Assembly: GCF_000720485.1 (NCBI RefSeq) | Contig: NZ_JOAX01000018.1 | Span: forward strand, 90,824 to 154,823 | From: Streptomyces ochraceiscleroticus | GTDB taxonomy: Bacteria > Actinomycetota > Actinomycetes > Streptomycetales > Streptomycetaceae | DNA: 64,000 bases | Direction of reading: 5' to 3' | Part shown: positions 51,280 to 59,686 of the stretch, piece by piece | How the letters are laid out: every line of letters begins with the position of its first letter | Numbering within the stretch: position 1 is the stretch's first letter | Translations under genes and position numbers: made by a program | The notes under the pieces: model-generated | What the model was told of the DNA's origin: nothing | The model's input: the letters and a program-made list of their open reading frames with translations, nothing else | The model's database searches: none

Positions 51280-51912
51280 TCATGCTGTCCGCGCGCCGGC
51301 CTCGTCCGCCGCGGCTATCCGGGCCAGTGCCTCGGGCTTCGCGCAGGCGTACGCGCCCAGTGCGGTCTGCCGCGCCACCACCGACCGCTCGGCGCGCAGC
51401 AGCCGCAGCCCCCGGCGCACCAGATACCCCGCGGGCTTGCGGGCCTCGCGCAGGTCCCGCAGCAGCCGCCGCCGGAAGGTCGTGGTGGCCCTGCCGCGCA
51501 GGCACAGCGCGTCGGCCAGTACTCCCGCCTCGCGGCAGGCCGTGACGATCTCCGCGGCGAAGATGCCCTCGGCGATGAAGAGCGGCGCCCCGGCCAGCTC
51601 CAGCTTGCCCTCGCCGACCCGGGAGCTGCTGGCGAGGTCGTAGTCGGGGAGGGCCGTGCGGCCCGTACGGCACAGCTCCTCGATGGCCGCGAGTGCGGCG
51701 GCCGCGTCCCACGACAGCGGCGAGTCCCAGTCGGCGCCGCCGCCGTCCGGGAGCTGCGGCAGGGAGGCGTCCGTGCCCTCCTTGTAGAAGTCGTCCAGGC
51801 GCAGCACGGGCAGGCCCGTGCGGGCGGCGAGGGAGGACTTTCCGGAGCCGGAGGGGCCGGTCAGCAGGATGACGCGGGCGGACGGTGCACCGAGGAGAAA
51901 GCTCACGGGCAC
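51280..51912 (-). CDS. Uridine kinase-like P-loop protein
   Basis: 210 residues. Walker A LLTGPSGSGKSSLAA near residue 18, then LRLDDFYKEGTDASLPQL and DWDSPLSWD, the uridine/cytidine-kinase signature where the Asp in LDDFY helps bind nucleoside. FIAEGIFAAEIV follows. It phosphorylates uridine-type substrates with ATP or GTP, linking to salvage, though it lacks the shared operator. GTG 51912 is the only start in frame at the correct place. It is the nearest relative of Udk, but substrate is not proven. Confidence 0.82.
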   Translation of the reverse strand: MPVSFLLGAPSARVILLTGPSGSGKSSLAARTGLPVLRLDDFYKEGTDASLPQLPDGGGADWDSPLSWDAAAALAAIEELCRTGRTALPDYDLASSSRVGEGKLELAGAPLFIAEGIFAAEIVTACREAGVLADALCLRGRATTTFRRRLLRDLREARKPAGYLVRRGLRLLRAERSVVARQTALGAYACAKPEALARIAAADEAGARTA

Positions 51913-52078
51913 TCATTGTCCCGCATTCGCCCGTGTGAGCTACCCCGGCCGCACAAGGTGGAATGTGGACACATCCGTCAACTACTCTGCGCATCCGACC
52001 CATTACGCACGATCAGGACACCGGCGGCGGTGCGGCGGTCGGCATCGCCGCCGCCACGCGATCCACAGGCAGGTGCTC

Positions 52079-52489
52079 ATGGCCTCTCACGCACGTCCTC
52101 CCCACCAGAGCCGCACCGCGCGCGGGCTGCTGCTGCGCGCCGGGCTGGCGGTGTCCGTGGCGGGCGCCGCACTCGCCGCCGGCGCCCCGGCCGCCACCGC
52201 CGCCGACGGGAAGTCCGACCCCGCGAGCCTGGAGGACATCCGGGCGGCCACGAACTCCACGGTCGGCGCGCTGCAGCAGGCCACCGCCAGCGGCCTGGGC
52301 ACGGTCAAGAACCTCCGTCTGAACCCCCTCTCCGGCACCGGCACCGACCCGCTGGACAACGCCGTCGGCACCCAGATCGCCGACTTCAAGCCGATCAGTA
52401 CGGCGGTGCTGACCGCGCCGCTGGCCAGCGGCGCCTCGCTGAGCCAGCTCCCCGTCGTGGGCACGGTGGCGCAGGCCCTGCCGGGATAG
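52079..52489 (+). CDS. Secreted protein of unknown function
   Basis: 136 residues. A long Arg-rich n-region precedes the signal core (LLLRAGLAVSVAGAALAAG) and cleavage near ATAADG. The mature part is DPASLEDIRAATNSTVGALQ then FKPISTAVLTAPLASGASLS, low in cysteine and helical. Similar exported proteins occur in other streptomycetes but I know no function. A 17-bp hairpin follows. Confidence 0.65.
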   Translation: MASHARPPHQSRTARGLLLRAGLAVSVAGAALAAGAPAATAADGKSDPASLEDIRAATNSTVGALQQATASGLGTVKNLRLNPLSGTGTDPLDNAVGTQIADFKPISTAVLTAPLASGASLSQLPVVGTVAQALPG

Positions 52490-52506
52490 CCCGGGCGCGT
52501 GCGCGA

Positions 52507-52548
52507 AGGGCGCCCGCAGCCGTCCGTACGTACGGCTGCGGGCGCCCT
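52507..52548. terminator. Bidirectional terminator
   Basis: A perfect 17-bp inverted repeat (52507-52523 with 52532-52548), between the convergent secreted-protein gene and the short aldehyde dehydrogenase gene. Confidence 0.8.
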
Positions 52549-52569
52549 CCTGTGCGCCGTGCGGCGTCC

Positions 52570-53436
52570 TCAGACGCCCATCGGGTGCCAGACCGTCTTG
52601 GTCTCCAGGAAGGCCAGCATGCGGCCGGTACCGGGATCGGCGGCCCAGTCCACAGCCTGTGGACGAAGGACGCGCTTGAGGTTGTCGGCGGCGGCGGTTT
52701 CCAGTGCGGTCGCCTCCTCCGCATCGCCGGACACGCCCGCGAGGTCGATCGCGTTGACGTCCTGGTGCGCGGCCAGCGGCCCGGCGATCTCCGCCGTACG
52801 ACCCGACAGTACGTTCACCACGCCGCCCGGCAGATCGGACGTGGCCAGCACCTCGGCCAGCGACAGCGCCGGGAGCGGCGCCTTCTCGCCGGCCACCACC
52901 ACGACGGTGTTACCGGTGACGATCGCCGGCGCGATCACCGACACCAGCCCCAGGAACGAGGACTCCTGCGGCGCGAGGACGGCCACCACACCGGTCGGCT
53001 CCGGCGTGGAGAGGTTGAAGTACGGGCCCGCGACCGGGTTGGCGCCGCCCGCGATCTGGGCGATCTTGTCGGACCAGCCCGCGTACCAGACCCAGCGGTC
53101 GATCGCCGCGTCCACCTGCGCCGCCGCCTTGGACTTCGACAGCCCCTCGGCGTCCGCGACCTCCGAGACGAACTGTTCGCGGCGGCCCTCCAGCATCTCG
53201 GCGATCCGGTACAGGATCTGCCCGCGGTTGTACGCGGTGGCGCCCGACCAGCCGCCGAACGCCTTACGGGCGGCGACCACGGCATCGCGCGCGTCCTTGC
53301 GAGAGGACAGCGGGGCGTTGGCGAGCCACTTGCCCTTTGCGTCGGTCACTTCGTACACCCGCCCGCTCTCGGACCGGGGGAACTTGCCCCCGACGTACAG
53401 CTTGTAGGTCTTGAGGACGGAGAGCCGTTCAGACAT
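52570..53436 (-). CDS. Truncated aldehyde-dehydrogenase-family protein without catalytic cysteine
   Basis: 288 residues covering only the N-terminal, NAD-binding part of the ALDH fold (YKLYVGGKFPRSESGRVYEV, GVVAVLAPQESSFLGLVSV, GNTVVVVAGEKAPLPALSLA). The GQVC-type cysteine segment and the C-terminal oligomerisation domain are absent. The stop is followed by a terminator, so this seems a real short gene and not a broken end. It overlaps the full ALDH gene by 8 bp. It may be a partner or regulator of that enzyme, or a non-catalytic paralogue. I know of similar pairs in other streptomycetes. Confidence 0.8.
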   Translation of the reverse strand: MSERLSVLKTYKLYVGGKFPRSESGRVYEVTDAKGKWLANAPLSSRKDARDAVVAARKAFGGWSGATAYNRGQILYRIAEMLEGRREQFVSEVADAEGLSKSKAAAQVDAAIDRWVWYAGWSDKIAQIAGGANPVAGPYFNLSTPEPTGVVAVLAPQESSFLGLVSVIAPAIVTGNTVVVVAGEKAPLPALSLAEVLATSDLPGGVVNVLSGRTAEIAGPLAAHQDVNAIDLAGVSGDAEEATALETAAADNLKRVLRPQAVDWAADPGTGRMLAFLETKTVWHPMGV

Positions 53437-54874
53437 TGAGGTACGCCTCCAGACCGTGCCGGCCGCCCTCGCGGCCGAAGCCCGACTCCTTGTAGCCGCC
53501 GAAGGGCGAGGCCGGGTCGAACTTGTTGAACGTGTTGGACCAGATGACGCCCGCGCGCAGCTTGCCCGCCATCCACAGGCTCCGGGAGCCCTTCTCGGTC
53601 CAGATGCCCGCCGACAGGCCGTACGGCGTGTTGTTCGCCTTGGCCACGGCCTCCTCCGGCGTACGGAAGGTCAGCACCGACAGCACCGGGCCGAAGATCT
53701 CCTCGCGGGCGATGCGGTGGGCCTGCGTGACGCCGGTGAACAGGGTCGGCGCGAACCAGTACCCCTCGCCGGGCAGTTCGCAGGCCGGTGCCCAGCGCTC
53801 GGCGCCCTCGGCCTCGCCCGCGGCGGCCAGCTCCTTGATGCGGCCGAGCTGCTCGGCGGAGTTGATCGCGCCGATGTCGGTGTTCTTGTCCAGCGGGTCG
53901 CCGACCCGCAGCGTCTGCATCCGGCGCTTGAGCGCGTCCAGCACTTCGTCCTGGACGGACTCCTGGACCAGCAGGCGGGAGCCCGCGCAGCACACGTGGC
54001 CCTGGTTGAAGAAGATGCCGTTGACGATGCCCTCGACGGCCTGGTCGATCGGCGCGTCGTCGAAGACGATGTTCGCGGCCTTGCCGCCCAGCTCCAGGGT
54101 GAGCTTCTTGTCGGTGCCCGCGACCGTGCGGGCGATGGCCTTGCCGACCTCGGTGGAGCCGGTGAAGGCGACCTTGTTCACGTCCGGGTGCGCGACCAGT
54201 TCGGCGCCGGTGGAGCCGTCGCCGGTCAGGATGTTGACGACGCCCTTGGGCAGCCCGGCCTGGCGGCAGATGTCCGCGAAGAAGAGCGCGGAGAGCGGGG
54301 TGGTCTCGGCGGGCTTCAGGACGACGGTGTTACCGCAGGCCAGCGCCGGGGCGATCTTCCACGCGAGCATCAGCAGCGGGAAGTTCCAGGGGATGACCTG
54401 CCCGGCCACGCCCAGCGGCTTCGGGTCCGGGCCGAGGCCCGCGTGGCCGAGCTTGTCGGCCCAGCCCGCGTAGTAGAAGAAGTGCGCGGCGACCAGCGGC
54501 AGGTCGGCGTCGCGGGACTCCTTGATCGGCTTTCCGTTGTCCAGCGACTCCAGCACCGCCAGCTCGCGCGAGCGCTCCTGGATGATCCGCGCGATGCGGA
54601 AGAGGTACTTGGCGCGCTCGGCACCGGGCAGCGCCGACCACTTCTCGAACGCCTTGCGGGCGGCCTTCACGGCGCGCTCGACGTCGGCGGTCCCGGCCTG
54701 CGCGACCTCGGAGAGGACCTCCTCGTTCGCGGGCGAGACGGTCTTGAAGACCTTGCCGTCGGCCGCCTCGGCGAACTCGCCGTCGATGAACAGCCCGTAA
54801 CTCGGCGCGATGTCGATGACCGCGCGCGACTCCGGCGCGGGTGCGTACTCAAAAGCCTGCTTTTCCATGGGCAT
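53429..54874 (-). CDS. Aldehyde dehydrogenase
   Basis: 481 residues of a complete NAD(P)-dependent ALDH. Catalytic cysteine in FNQGHVCCAGSRLLV, general-base glutamate in LTLELGGKAANIV, and the motif IPWNFPLLMLAWKIAPALA. It starts 6 bp after deoC and overlaps the short ALDH after it, so these form one operon. DeoC releases acetaldehyde, which this enzyme could oxidise to acetate. That is inferred from operon position; the substrate range is otherwise open. ATG 54874 is used; ATG 54868 is possible. Confidence 0.92.
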   Translation of the reverse strand: MPMEKQAFEYAPAPESRAVIDIAPSYGLFIDGEFAEAADGKVFKTVSPANEEVLSEVAQAGTADVERAVKAARKAFEKWSALPGAERAKYLFRIARIIQERSRELAVLESLDNGKPIKESRDADLPLVAAHFFYYAGWADKLGHAGLGPDPKPLGVAGQVIPWNFPLLMLAWKIAPALACGNTVVLKPAETTPLSALFFADICRQAGLPKGVVNILTGDGSTGAELVAHPDVNKVAFTGSTEVGKAIARTVAGTDKKLTLELGGKAANIVFDDAPIDQAVEGIVNGIFFNQGHVCCAGSRLLVQESVQDEVLDALKRRMQTLRVGDPLDKNTDIGAINSAEQLGRIKELAAAGEAEGAERWAPACELPGEGYWFAPTLFTGVTQAHRIAREEIFGPVLSVLTFRTPEEAVAKANNTPYGLSAGIWTEKGSRSLWMAGKLRAGVIWSNTFNKFDPASPFGGYKESGFGREGGRHGLEAYLNV

Positions 54875-54880
54875 GGGGTC

Positions 54881-55882
54881 TCAGTCCACCGTCACGTAGT
54901 CGGGGCCGGAGTAGCGGCCGGTACCGAGCTTCTGGCGCTGCATCAGCAGGTCGTTGAGGAGGCTGGAGGCGCCGAAGCGGAACCAGTCCGCGGTCAGCCA
55001 CTCCTCGCCCAGCGTCTCGTTGACCATGACCAGGTACTTGATCGCGTCCTTGGACGTGCGGATGCCGCCGGCCGGCTTCACGCCGACCTGCACCCCGAGC
55101 TGGGCGTGGAAGTCGCGTACGGCCTCCAGCATCAGCAGGGTGACCGGGGGAGTGGCGTTGACGCCGACCTTGCCGGTGGAGGTCTTGATGAAGTCGGCGC
55201 CCGCGAGCATCGCGAGCCAGGAGACGCGGCGGACGTTGTCGTACGTCTGGAGTTCGCCGGTCTCGAAGATGACCTTGAGGTGCGCCGCGCTGCCGTCCCC
55301 GCGGACGCACGCCTCCTTGACGGCGCGGATCTCCTCGAAGACCTCCAGGTACCGGCCGGAGAGGAACGCGCCCCGGTCGATCACCATGTCGATCTCGTCG
55401 GCACCGGCCGCGACCGCGTCCCGGGTGTCGGCGAGCTTGACCGGCAGCGCGGCGCGGCCCGCGGGGAACGCGGTGGCCACGGATGCGACATGGATGCCGG
55501 AGGTGCCCAGCGCGTCCTTGGCGGTCGCCACCATGTCCGGGTACACGCAGATCGCGGCGACCTTGGGCACGGTGCGGTCCGTGGGATCGGGGTTGACGCC
55601 CTTGGCGCACAGGGCCCGGACCTTGCCCGGGGTGTCCGCTCCTTCGAGCGTCGTCAGGTCGATCATCGAGATGGCGAGGTCGATGGCGTACGCCTTCGCC
55701 GTGTTCTTGATCGAGCGGGTGCCGAGCGCGGCGGCGCGGGCTTGCAGCCCGACGGCGTCGACGCCCGGGAGGCCGTGCAGGAATCGACGGAGGGCCCGGT
55801 CGTCGGCGGTCACGTCCGCCATCGTCGCCAGACGCCCCGCGGCCTCTTTGCCGTATGCGGGAACAGTGGTGGGCATGGTCAC
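54881..55882 (-). CDS. deoC: Deoxyribose-phosphate aldolase
   Basis: 333 residues. Splits deoxyribose-5-phosphate to acetaldehyde and glyceraldehyde-3-phosphate. The class I aldolase residues are present: Schiff-base Lys in DFIKTSTGKVG and proton-relay Lys in VGVKPAGGIRT, with ICVYPDMVATA and IDMVIDRGAFLSG typical of the family. GTG 55882 is favoured because the -10 TATGCT (55889-55894) ends six bases upstream, which would give a leaderless mRNA. ATG 55876 is two codons later. The operator palindrome directly precedes the -10. Confidence 0.93.
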   Translation of the reverse strand: MTMPTTVPAYGKEAAGRLATMADVTADDRALRRFLHGLPGVDAVGLQARAAALGTRSIKNTAKAYAIDLAISMIDLTTLEGADTPGKVRALCAKGVNPDPTDRTVPKVAAICVYPDMVATAKDALGTSGIHVASVATAFPAGRAALPVKLADTRDAVAAGADEIDMVIDRGAFLSGRYLEVFEEIRAVKEACVRGDGSAAHLKVIFETGELQTYDNVRRVSWLAMLAGADFIKTSTGKVGVNATPPVTLLMLEAVRDFHAQLGVQVGVKPAGGIRTSKDAIKYLVMVNETLGEEWLTADWFRFGASSLLNDLLMQRQKLGTGRYSGPDYVTVD

Positions 55883-55895
55883 GAGGGGAGCATAT

Positions 55896-55907
55896 CTACG
55901 CGCGTAG
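55896..55907 (-). promoter_or_regulatory. Nucleoside-regulon operator at deoC
   Basis: Perfect palindrome CTACGCGCGTAG, one base upstream of the -10 hexamer TATGCT of deoC. The same sequence lies at add and pnp. Confidence 0.75.
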
Positions 55908-55994
55908 TGACAGGACACCCCCGCCGTCGGGCGGTTGTGCATCGATGCCGGACCGCAACGTCCGGATGCCGGACTCTCGGGCACAATCGCCCCT

Positions 55995-56612
55995 ATGACG
56001 AGCCCGGACAACTCCTCCCGTACGCCCACGCAGCCCTACGCGGACCGCAGTTACCGGTCGCCCGCCGCCCTCGTCGGCGGCGTCCTGCTGCTCGCGCTGC
56101 TCGCCTGGCTGGGTATCGACGCGCTGGTGCACGGCACCCCGCGCACCCGCCTGCTGGCGGTGTCCGGGCTGCTGTTCACCGTGCCGCTGGTGACCGCGTT
56201 CACGCTGCGGCCCGTGGTCCGCGCGAACGAGGACCGGCTCACCGTACGGAACCCCTTCCGCACGATCGTGCTGCCCTGGGCCTCGGTGGACGACCTGCGC
56301 GCGTCCTTCTCCTGCGAGGTGTTCGCGGGCGACAAGAAGTACCAGCTCTGGTCGATCCCGGTCTCGCTGCGGCAGCGCAAGCGGGCGAACCGCGCATCGG
56401 CGAAAGCCGCGGGGGCCGCGGGACGCGGCGAGGAGCCGGTTGAGGTGCGGCGTGCGTCGGCGGACCGGGCGCTGGACGAGTTGCGGGAGTTGCGCGAGCG
56501 CAACGCCATCCGGGAGACCGCCCAGGGGCCCGTCACGGTCCGCTGGATGTACGAGATCATCGCGCCGATCGTGGTCGGCGGGGCCGCGCTGGTGGTGCTC
56601 GCCGTGCTGTAG
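55995..56612 (+). CDS. PH-domain membrane protein
   Basis: 205 residues. Two spans (PAALVGGVLLLALLAWLGID and LLAVSGLLFTVPLVTAFTL), then a bacterial PH-like domain (DRLTVRNPFRTIVLPWASVD, FAGDKKYQLWSIPVSLRQRK), and a final span (IIAPIVVGGAALVVLAVL). Function is unknown. ATG 55995 lies shortly after a run with no ribosome-binding site. Divergent from deoC, followed by a repeat element. Confidence 0.8.
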   Translation: MTSPDNSSRTPTQPYADRSYRSPAALVGGVLLLALLAWLGIDALVHGTPRTRLLAVSGLLFTVPLVTAFTLRPVVRANEDRLTVRNPFRTIVLPWASVDDLRASFSCEVFAGDKKYQLWSIPVSLRQRKRANRASAKAAGAAGRGEEPVEVRRASADRALDELRELRERNAIRETAQGPVTVRWMYEIIAPIVVGGAALVVLAVL

Positions 56613-56631
56613 CGCGGCGCCGTCGTGGCCG

Positions 56632-56796
56632 GTCGCGCAGTTCCCCGCGCCCCTGAAAGCGCGCCGCTGTCGGGCCACGGTCCGGCGGAACAAGCCCGTC
56701 CGGCGCTTGAGGACGAGCCCGCCAGGGCGATAAGGGGGCCAGGGGCGCAGCCCCCGGTTTCGGGAAGGGGCGGGGACGGGGAAAACCCCGGCTCCG
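56632..56796. repeat. Streptomyces-type intergenic repeat element
   Basis: A 165-bp non-coding stretch with words typical of the common streptomycete intergenic repeats: CAGTTCCCCGCGCCCCTGAA, CGTCCGGCGCTTGAGGACGA and GGGGCGCAGCCCCCGGTTTC. It includes several hairpins and could help terminate the mutase gene and the PH-domain gene, which converge here. The match to the general element is from memory. Confidence 0.6.
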
Positions 56797-56808
56797 CCCC
56801 ACCGGCGG

Positions 56809-58482
56809 TCAGAGCCCGGCCGCGGCCGCCAGGTCGTCCTTCACCGCGGAAAGCGCCGCCTCCGCGGCGACCCGCGCGTCCGGGAGCCCGTCCCGGGACG
56901 ACACCGGGACCACGGCCTCCAGGTAGCACTTGATCTTTGGCTCGGTCCCGCTGGGCCGGACGACTACCCGCCCCGAGGCGACAGCCCCCGCGCCCGACAG
57001 GGCGTACCGCAGGCCGTCGGTCGGCGGCAGCGTCTCCGTGCCCCGGGACAGGTCCTCGGCCGCGGCCACCGCGAGCCCGCCGAGCGCGGCCGGCGGCTGC
57101 TCGCGCAGCCGGCGCATCGCGTCGGCGATGACGGACAGGTCCTCGACGCGTACGGAGAGCTGGTCCGTGGCGTGCAGCCCGTGCTCCACGGCCAGGTCGT
57201 CCAGCAGGTCGGTCAGCGTGCGCCCGTCCCGCTTGAGGACGGCCGCGAGCTCCGTGATCAGCAGCGCTGCCGTGATGCCGTCCTTGTCCCGCACCCCGGC
57301 CGGATCCACCGCATAGCCCAGCGCCTCTTCGAAGGCGTACCGCAGGCCGTCGACGCGGGCCAGCCACTTGAAGCCGGTCAGCGTCTCGGTGTACGGCAGG
57401 CCGGCCGCCGCGGCGATCCGGGAGAGGAGCGAGGAGGAGACGATCGTGGTGGCGAGCGTGCCCTGCGCGCCCGAGCCGACCACATGGGCGGCCAGCAGCG
57501 CGCCGACCTCGTCACCGCGCAGCATCCGCCAGCCCGAGGGCGTCTCCGGGGCCGGTACGGCGACGGCGCAGCGGTCCGCGTCCGGGTCGTTGGCGATGAC
57601 GATGTCCGGGGCCTGTGCGGCCGTACGGGCCGCCTCGAAGGCCAGGTCCATCGCCCCCGGCTCCTCGGGGTTGGGGAACGCGACCGTCGGGAAGTCCGGG
57701 TCGGGGTCGGCCTGCTCGGCCACCACGACCGGCGCCGGGAACCCGGCCCGCTCGAACGCCGCCACCAGGACGTCGCGGCCGACCCCGTGCATCGGCGTGT
57801 AGACGACGCGGGTGTCCCGCGGCGAGCCGGGGGTCAGGACCGCCTCCGTACGGGCCAGGTACGCCTGCAGGACGTCCTCGCCGAGCACGTCCCAGCCGCC
57901 CTCCGGGCGCTCCACGTCGGTGAGCGGGCCGACCGCGGCGATACGGGCCGCGATCTCGCCGTCGGCGGGCGGCACGATCTGCGAGCCGTCACCGAGGTAG
58001 ACCTTGTAGCCGTTGTCGCGGGGCGGGTTGTGGCTCGCGGTGACCTCGACGCCGGCCACCGCGCCCAGGTGCCGGATCGCGAAGGCGAGTACGGGCGTGG
58101 GCAGCGGGCGGGGCAGCAGTGCCGCCTTCAGGCCGGCGCCCACCATCACCGCGGCGGTGTCCCGGGCGAAGTCGGCGCTCTTGTGGCGCGCGTCGTAGCC
58201 GATGACGACCAGGCCGTCGTCCTGGCCCTGGTCCTTGAGGTACGCGGCGAGGCCGGCCGCGGCGCGGATGACGACGGCGCGGTTCATCCGCATCGGGCCC
58301 GCGCCCAGCTCGCCGCGGAGTCCCGCGGTGCCGAACTGCAGGGTGCCGGCGAACCGCTCGGCCAGCTCGTCGGTGTCCTCGGTCTCGATGAGCTTGGCCA
58401 GCTCTTCGCGGGTCTCCGGGTCGGGGTCCTCGGCCAGCCAGGCCTTCGCCCGGCCGGCCAGCTCCTCGGGGACGGTTGCCAC
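56809..58482 (-). CDS. Phosphohexomutase/phosphopentomutase-like enzyme
   Basis: 557 residues of the alpha-D-phosphohexomutase superfamily. The phospho-serine loop is VTASHNPPRDNGYKVY, the metal loop IANDPDADRCAVAV, the sugar loop LTGFKWLARVD and the phosphate-binding loop VVRPSGTEPKIKC. It moves a phosphate between C1 and C6 (hexoses) or C1 and C5 (pentoses). Next to pnp it could serve as the phosphopentomutase that turns deoxyribose-1-phosphate into the DeoC substrate, since no deoB is visible. It is usually called phosphomannomutase. ATG 58482 has GGAG-type spacing. Confidence 0.9.
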   Translation of the reverse strand: MATVPEELAGRAKAWLAEDPDPETREELAKLIETEDTDELAERFAGTLQFGTAGLRGELGAGPMRMNRAVVIRAAAGLAAYLKDQGQDDGLVVIGYDARHKSADFARDTAAVMVGAGLKAALLPRPLPTPVLAFAIRHLGAVAGVEVTASHNPPRDNGYKVYLGDGSQIVPPADGEIAARIAAVGPLTDVERPEGGWDVLGEDVLQAYLARTEAVLTPGSPRDTRVVYTPMHGVGRDVLVAAFERAGFPAPVVVAEQADPDPDFPTVAFPNPEEPGAMDLAFEAARTAAQAPDIVIANDPDADRCAVAVPAPETPSGWRMLRGDEVGALLAAHVVGSGAQGTLATTIVSSSLLSRIAAAAGLPYTETLTGFKWLARVDGLRYAFEEALGYAVDPAGVRDKDGITAALLITELAAVLKRDGRTLTDLLDDLAVEHGLHATDQLSVRVEDLSVIADAMRRLREQPPAALGGLAVAAAEDLSRGTETLPPTDGLRYALSGAGAVASGRVVVRPSGTEPKIKCYLEAVVPVSSRDGLPDARVAAEAALSAVKDDLAAAAGL

Positions 58483-58723
58483 GGTGATGCTCCTGCCTGT
58501 GGGTGCGTGAGGGGTGCCTGTGGGTGCGGTGCGGGTGCGGTACGGGGCCGGGGCGTGCGTGCCTTACGGACGGGCCGGCGTGCGCCCTGGTTCCCTTCCG
58601 GGCGCACGTGCCGGTTCCCGGCTGCTGCGGGCCCGGACGCACGCGTGCGGCGCGTGCCCAGGCGTACGGGGGCGGCGCGTGCCCCGGCTCGTAACCCATA
58701 CCCCGCGCCCGGCGCGAACGGCG

Positions 58724-58748
58724 GGAACCGGCCGCACCGGCCGGTTCC
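58724..58748 (-). terminator. Terminator after pnp
   Basis: Perfect 10-bp stem (58724-58733 with 58739-58748) with a 5-base loop, 12 bp after the pnp stop. The 277-bp gap that continues to the mutase gene otherwise holds nothing I recognise beyond GC-rich repeats. Confidence 0.65.
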
Positions 58749-58759
58749 GTACCGCCGGA

Positions 58760-59581
58760 TCAGATCTTGCCGAGCACCTGGCCGAGCAGGCTGCCCATGC
58801 GGGTCGCGGAGTCGCGGCCGGCCTGCAGCACCTCTTCGTGGTTGAGCGGCTCGCCGGTCATGCCCGCGGCGAGGTTGGTGACCAGGGACAGGCCCAGCAC
58901 CTCGGCGCCCGCCTCACGTGCGGCGATGGCCTCCAGCACGGTGGACATGCCGACCAGGTCGGCGCCCAGCGTGCGGATCATGCGGATCTCGGCGGGGGTC
59001 TCGTAGTGCGGCCCGGGGAACTGGGCGTAGACACCCTCCTCCAGGGTCGGGTCGACCTCCTTGCACAGCGCGCGCAGCCGCGGCGAGTACAGGTCGGTCA
59101 GGTCGACGAAGTTCGCGCCGACGATGGGGGAGGTGGCGGTGAGGTTCAGGTGGTCGCTGATGAGGACCGGCTGGCCGGGGCGCATGCCCTCGCGCAGGCC
59201 GCCGCAGCCGTTGGTGAGGACGATCGTCTTGCAGCCGGCCGCCACCGCGGTACGGACGCCGTGCGAGACCGCAGCCACTCCGCGGCCCTCGTAGTAATGC
59301 GTCCGGCCGAGGAAGACCAGTGCGCGCTTGTCGCCGAGGGCGTACGAGCGGATCTTGCCGCCGTGGCCCTCCACGGCCGGGGGCGGGAAGCCCGGCAGCT
59401 CGGTGACGAGGAATTCGTGCTCGGGCTCGCCCAGCGCCTCGGCGGCCGGGGCCCAGCCGGAGCCCATGACCAGGGCAACGTCGTGGGTCTCGGCGCCGGT
59501 CAGCTCGCGCAGGCGGTCGGCGGCGTCGGCGGCGGCGGTACGGGGGTCGCTCGCCAGGTCCGGGGTAACTGATGCGTTCAC
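58760..59581 (-). CDS. Purine nucleoside phosphorylase
   Basis: 273 residues of the trimeric PNP class. Splits inosine and guanosine forms with phosphate. Phosphate and ribose sites: [41 protein letters not shown]; base site: [17 protein letters not shown] and [23 protein letters not shown] 59581 is preferred because -10 TACCCT (59589-59594) ends seven bases before it, indicating a leaderless message. The open frame from 59632 would include the operator and promoter. Confidence 0.93.
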   Translation of the reverse strand: MNASVTPDLASDPRTAAADAADRLRELTGAETHDVALVMGSGWAPAAEALGEPEHEFLVTELPGFPPPAVEGHGGKIRSYALGDKRALVFLGRTHYYEGRGVAAVSHGVRTAVAAGCKTIVLTNGCGGLREGMRPGQPVLISDHLNLTATSPIVGANFVDLTDLYSPRLRALCKEVDPTLEEGVYAQFPGPHYETPAEIRMIRTLGADLVGMSTVLEAIAAREAGAEVLGLSLVTNLAAGMTGEPLNHEEVLQAGRDSATRMGSLLGQVLGKI

Positions 59582-59606
59582 GCGGACGAGGGTAGCCGGT
59601 AATCGC

Positions 59607-59618
59607 CTACGCGCGTAG
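59607..59618 (-). promoter_or_regulatory. Nucleoside-regulon operator at pnp
   Basis: Perfect palindrome CTACGCGCGTAG, 12 bases upstream of the pnp -10 hexamer. Same word as at add and deoC. Confidence 0.75.
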
Positions 59619-59686
59619 ATGTGTCTCGTCACGGACCTGCGGCGGTCCCTTTCGTGTCTTCCTATGAACCGGGCCCCGTCAGCCCC

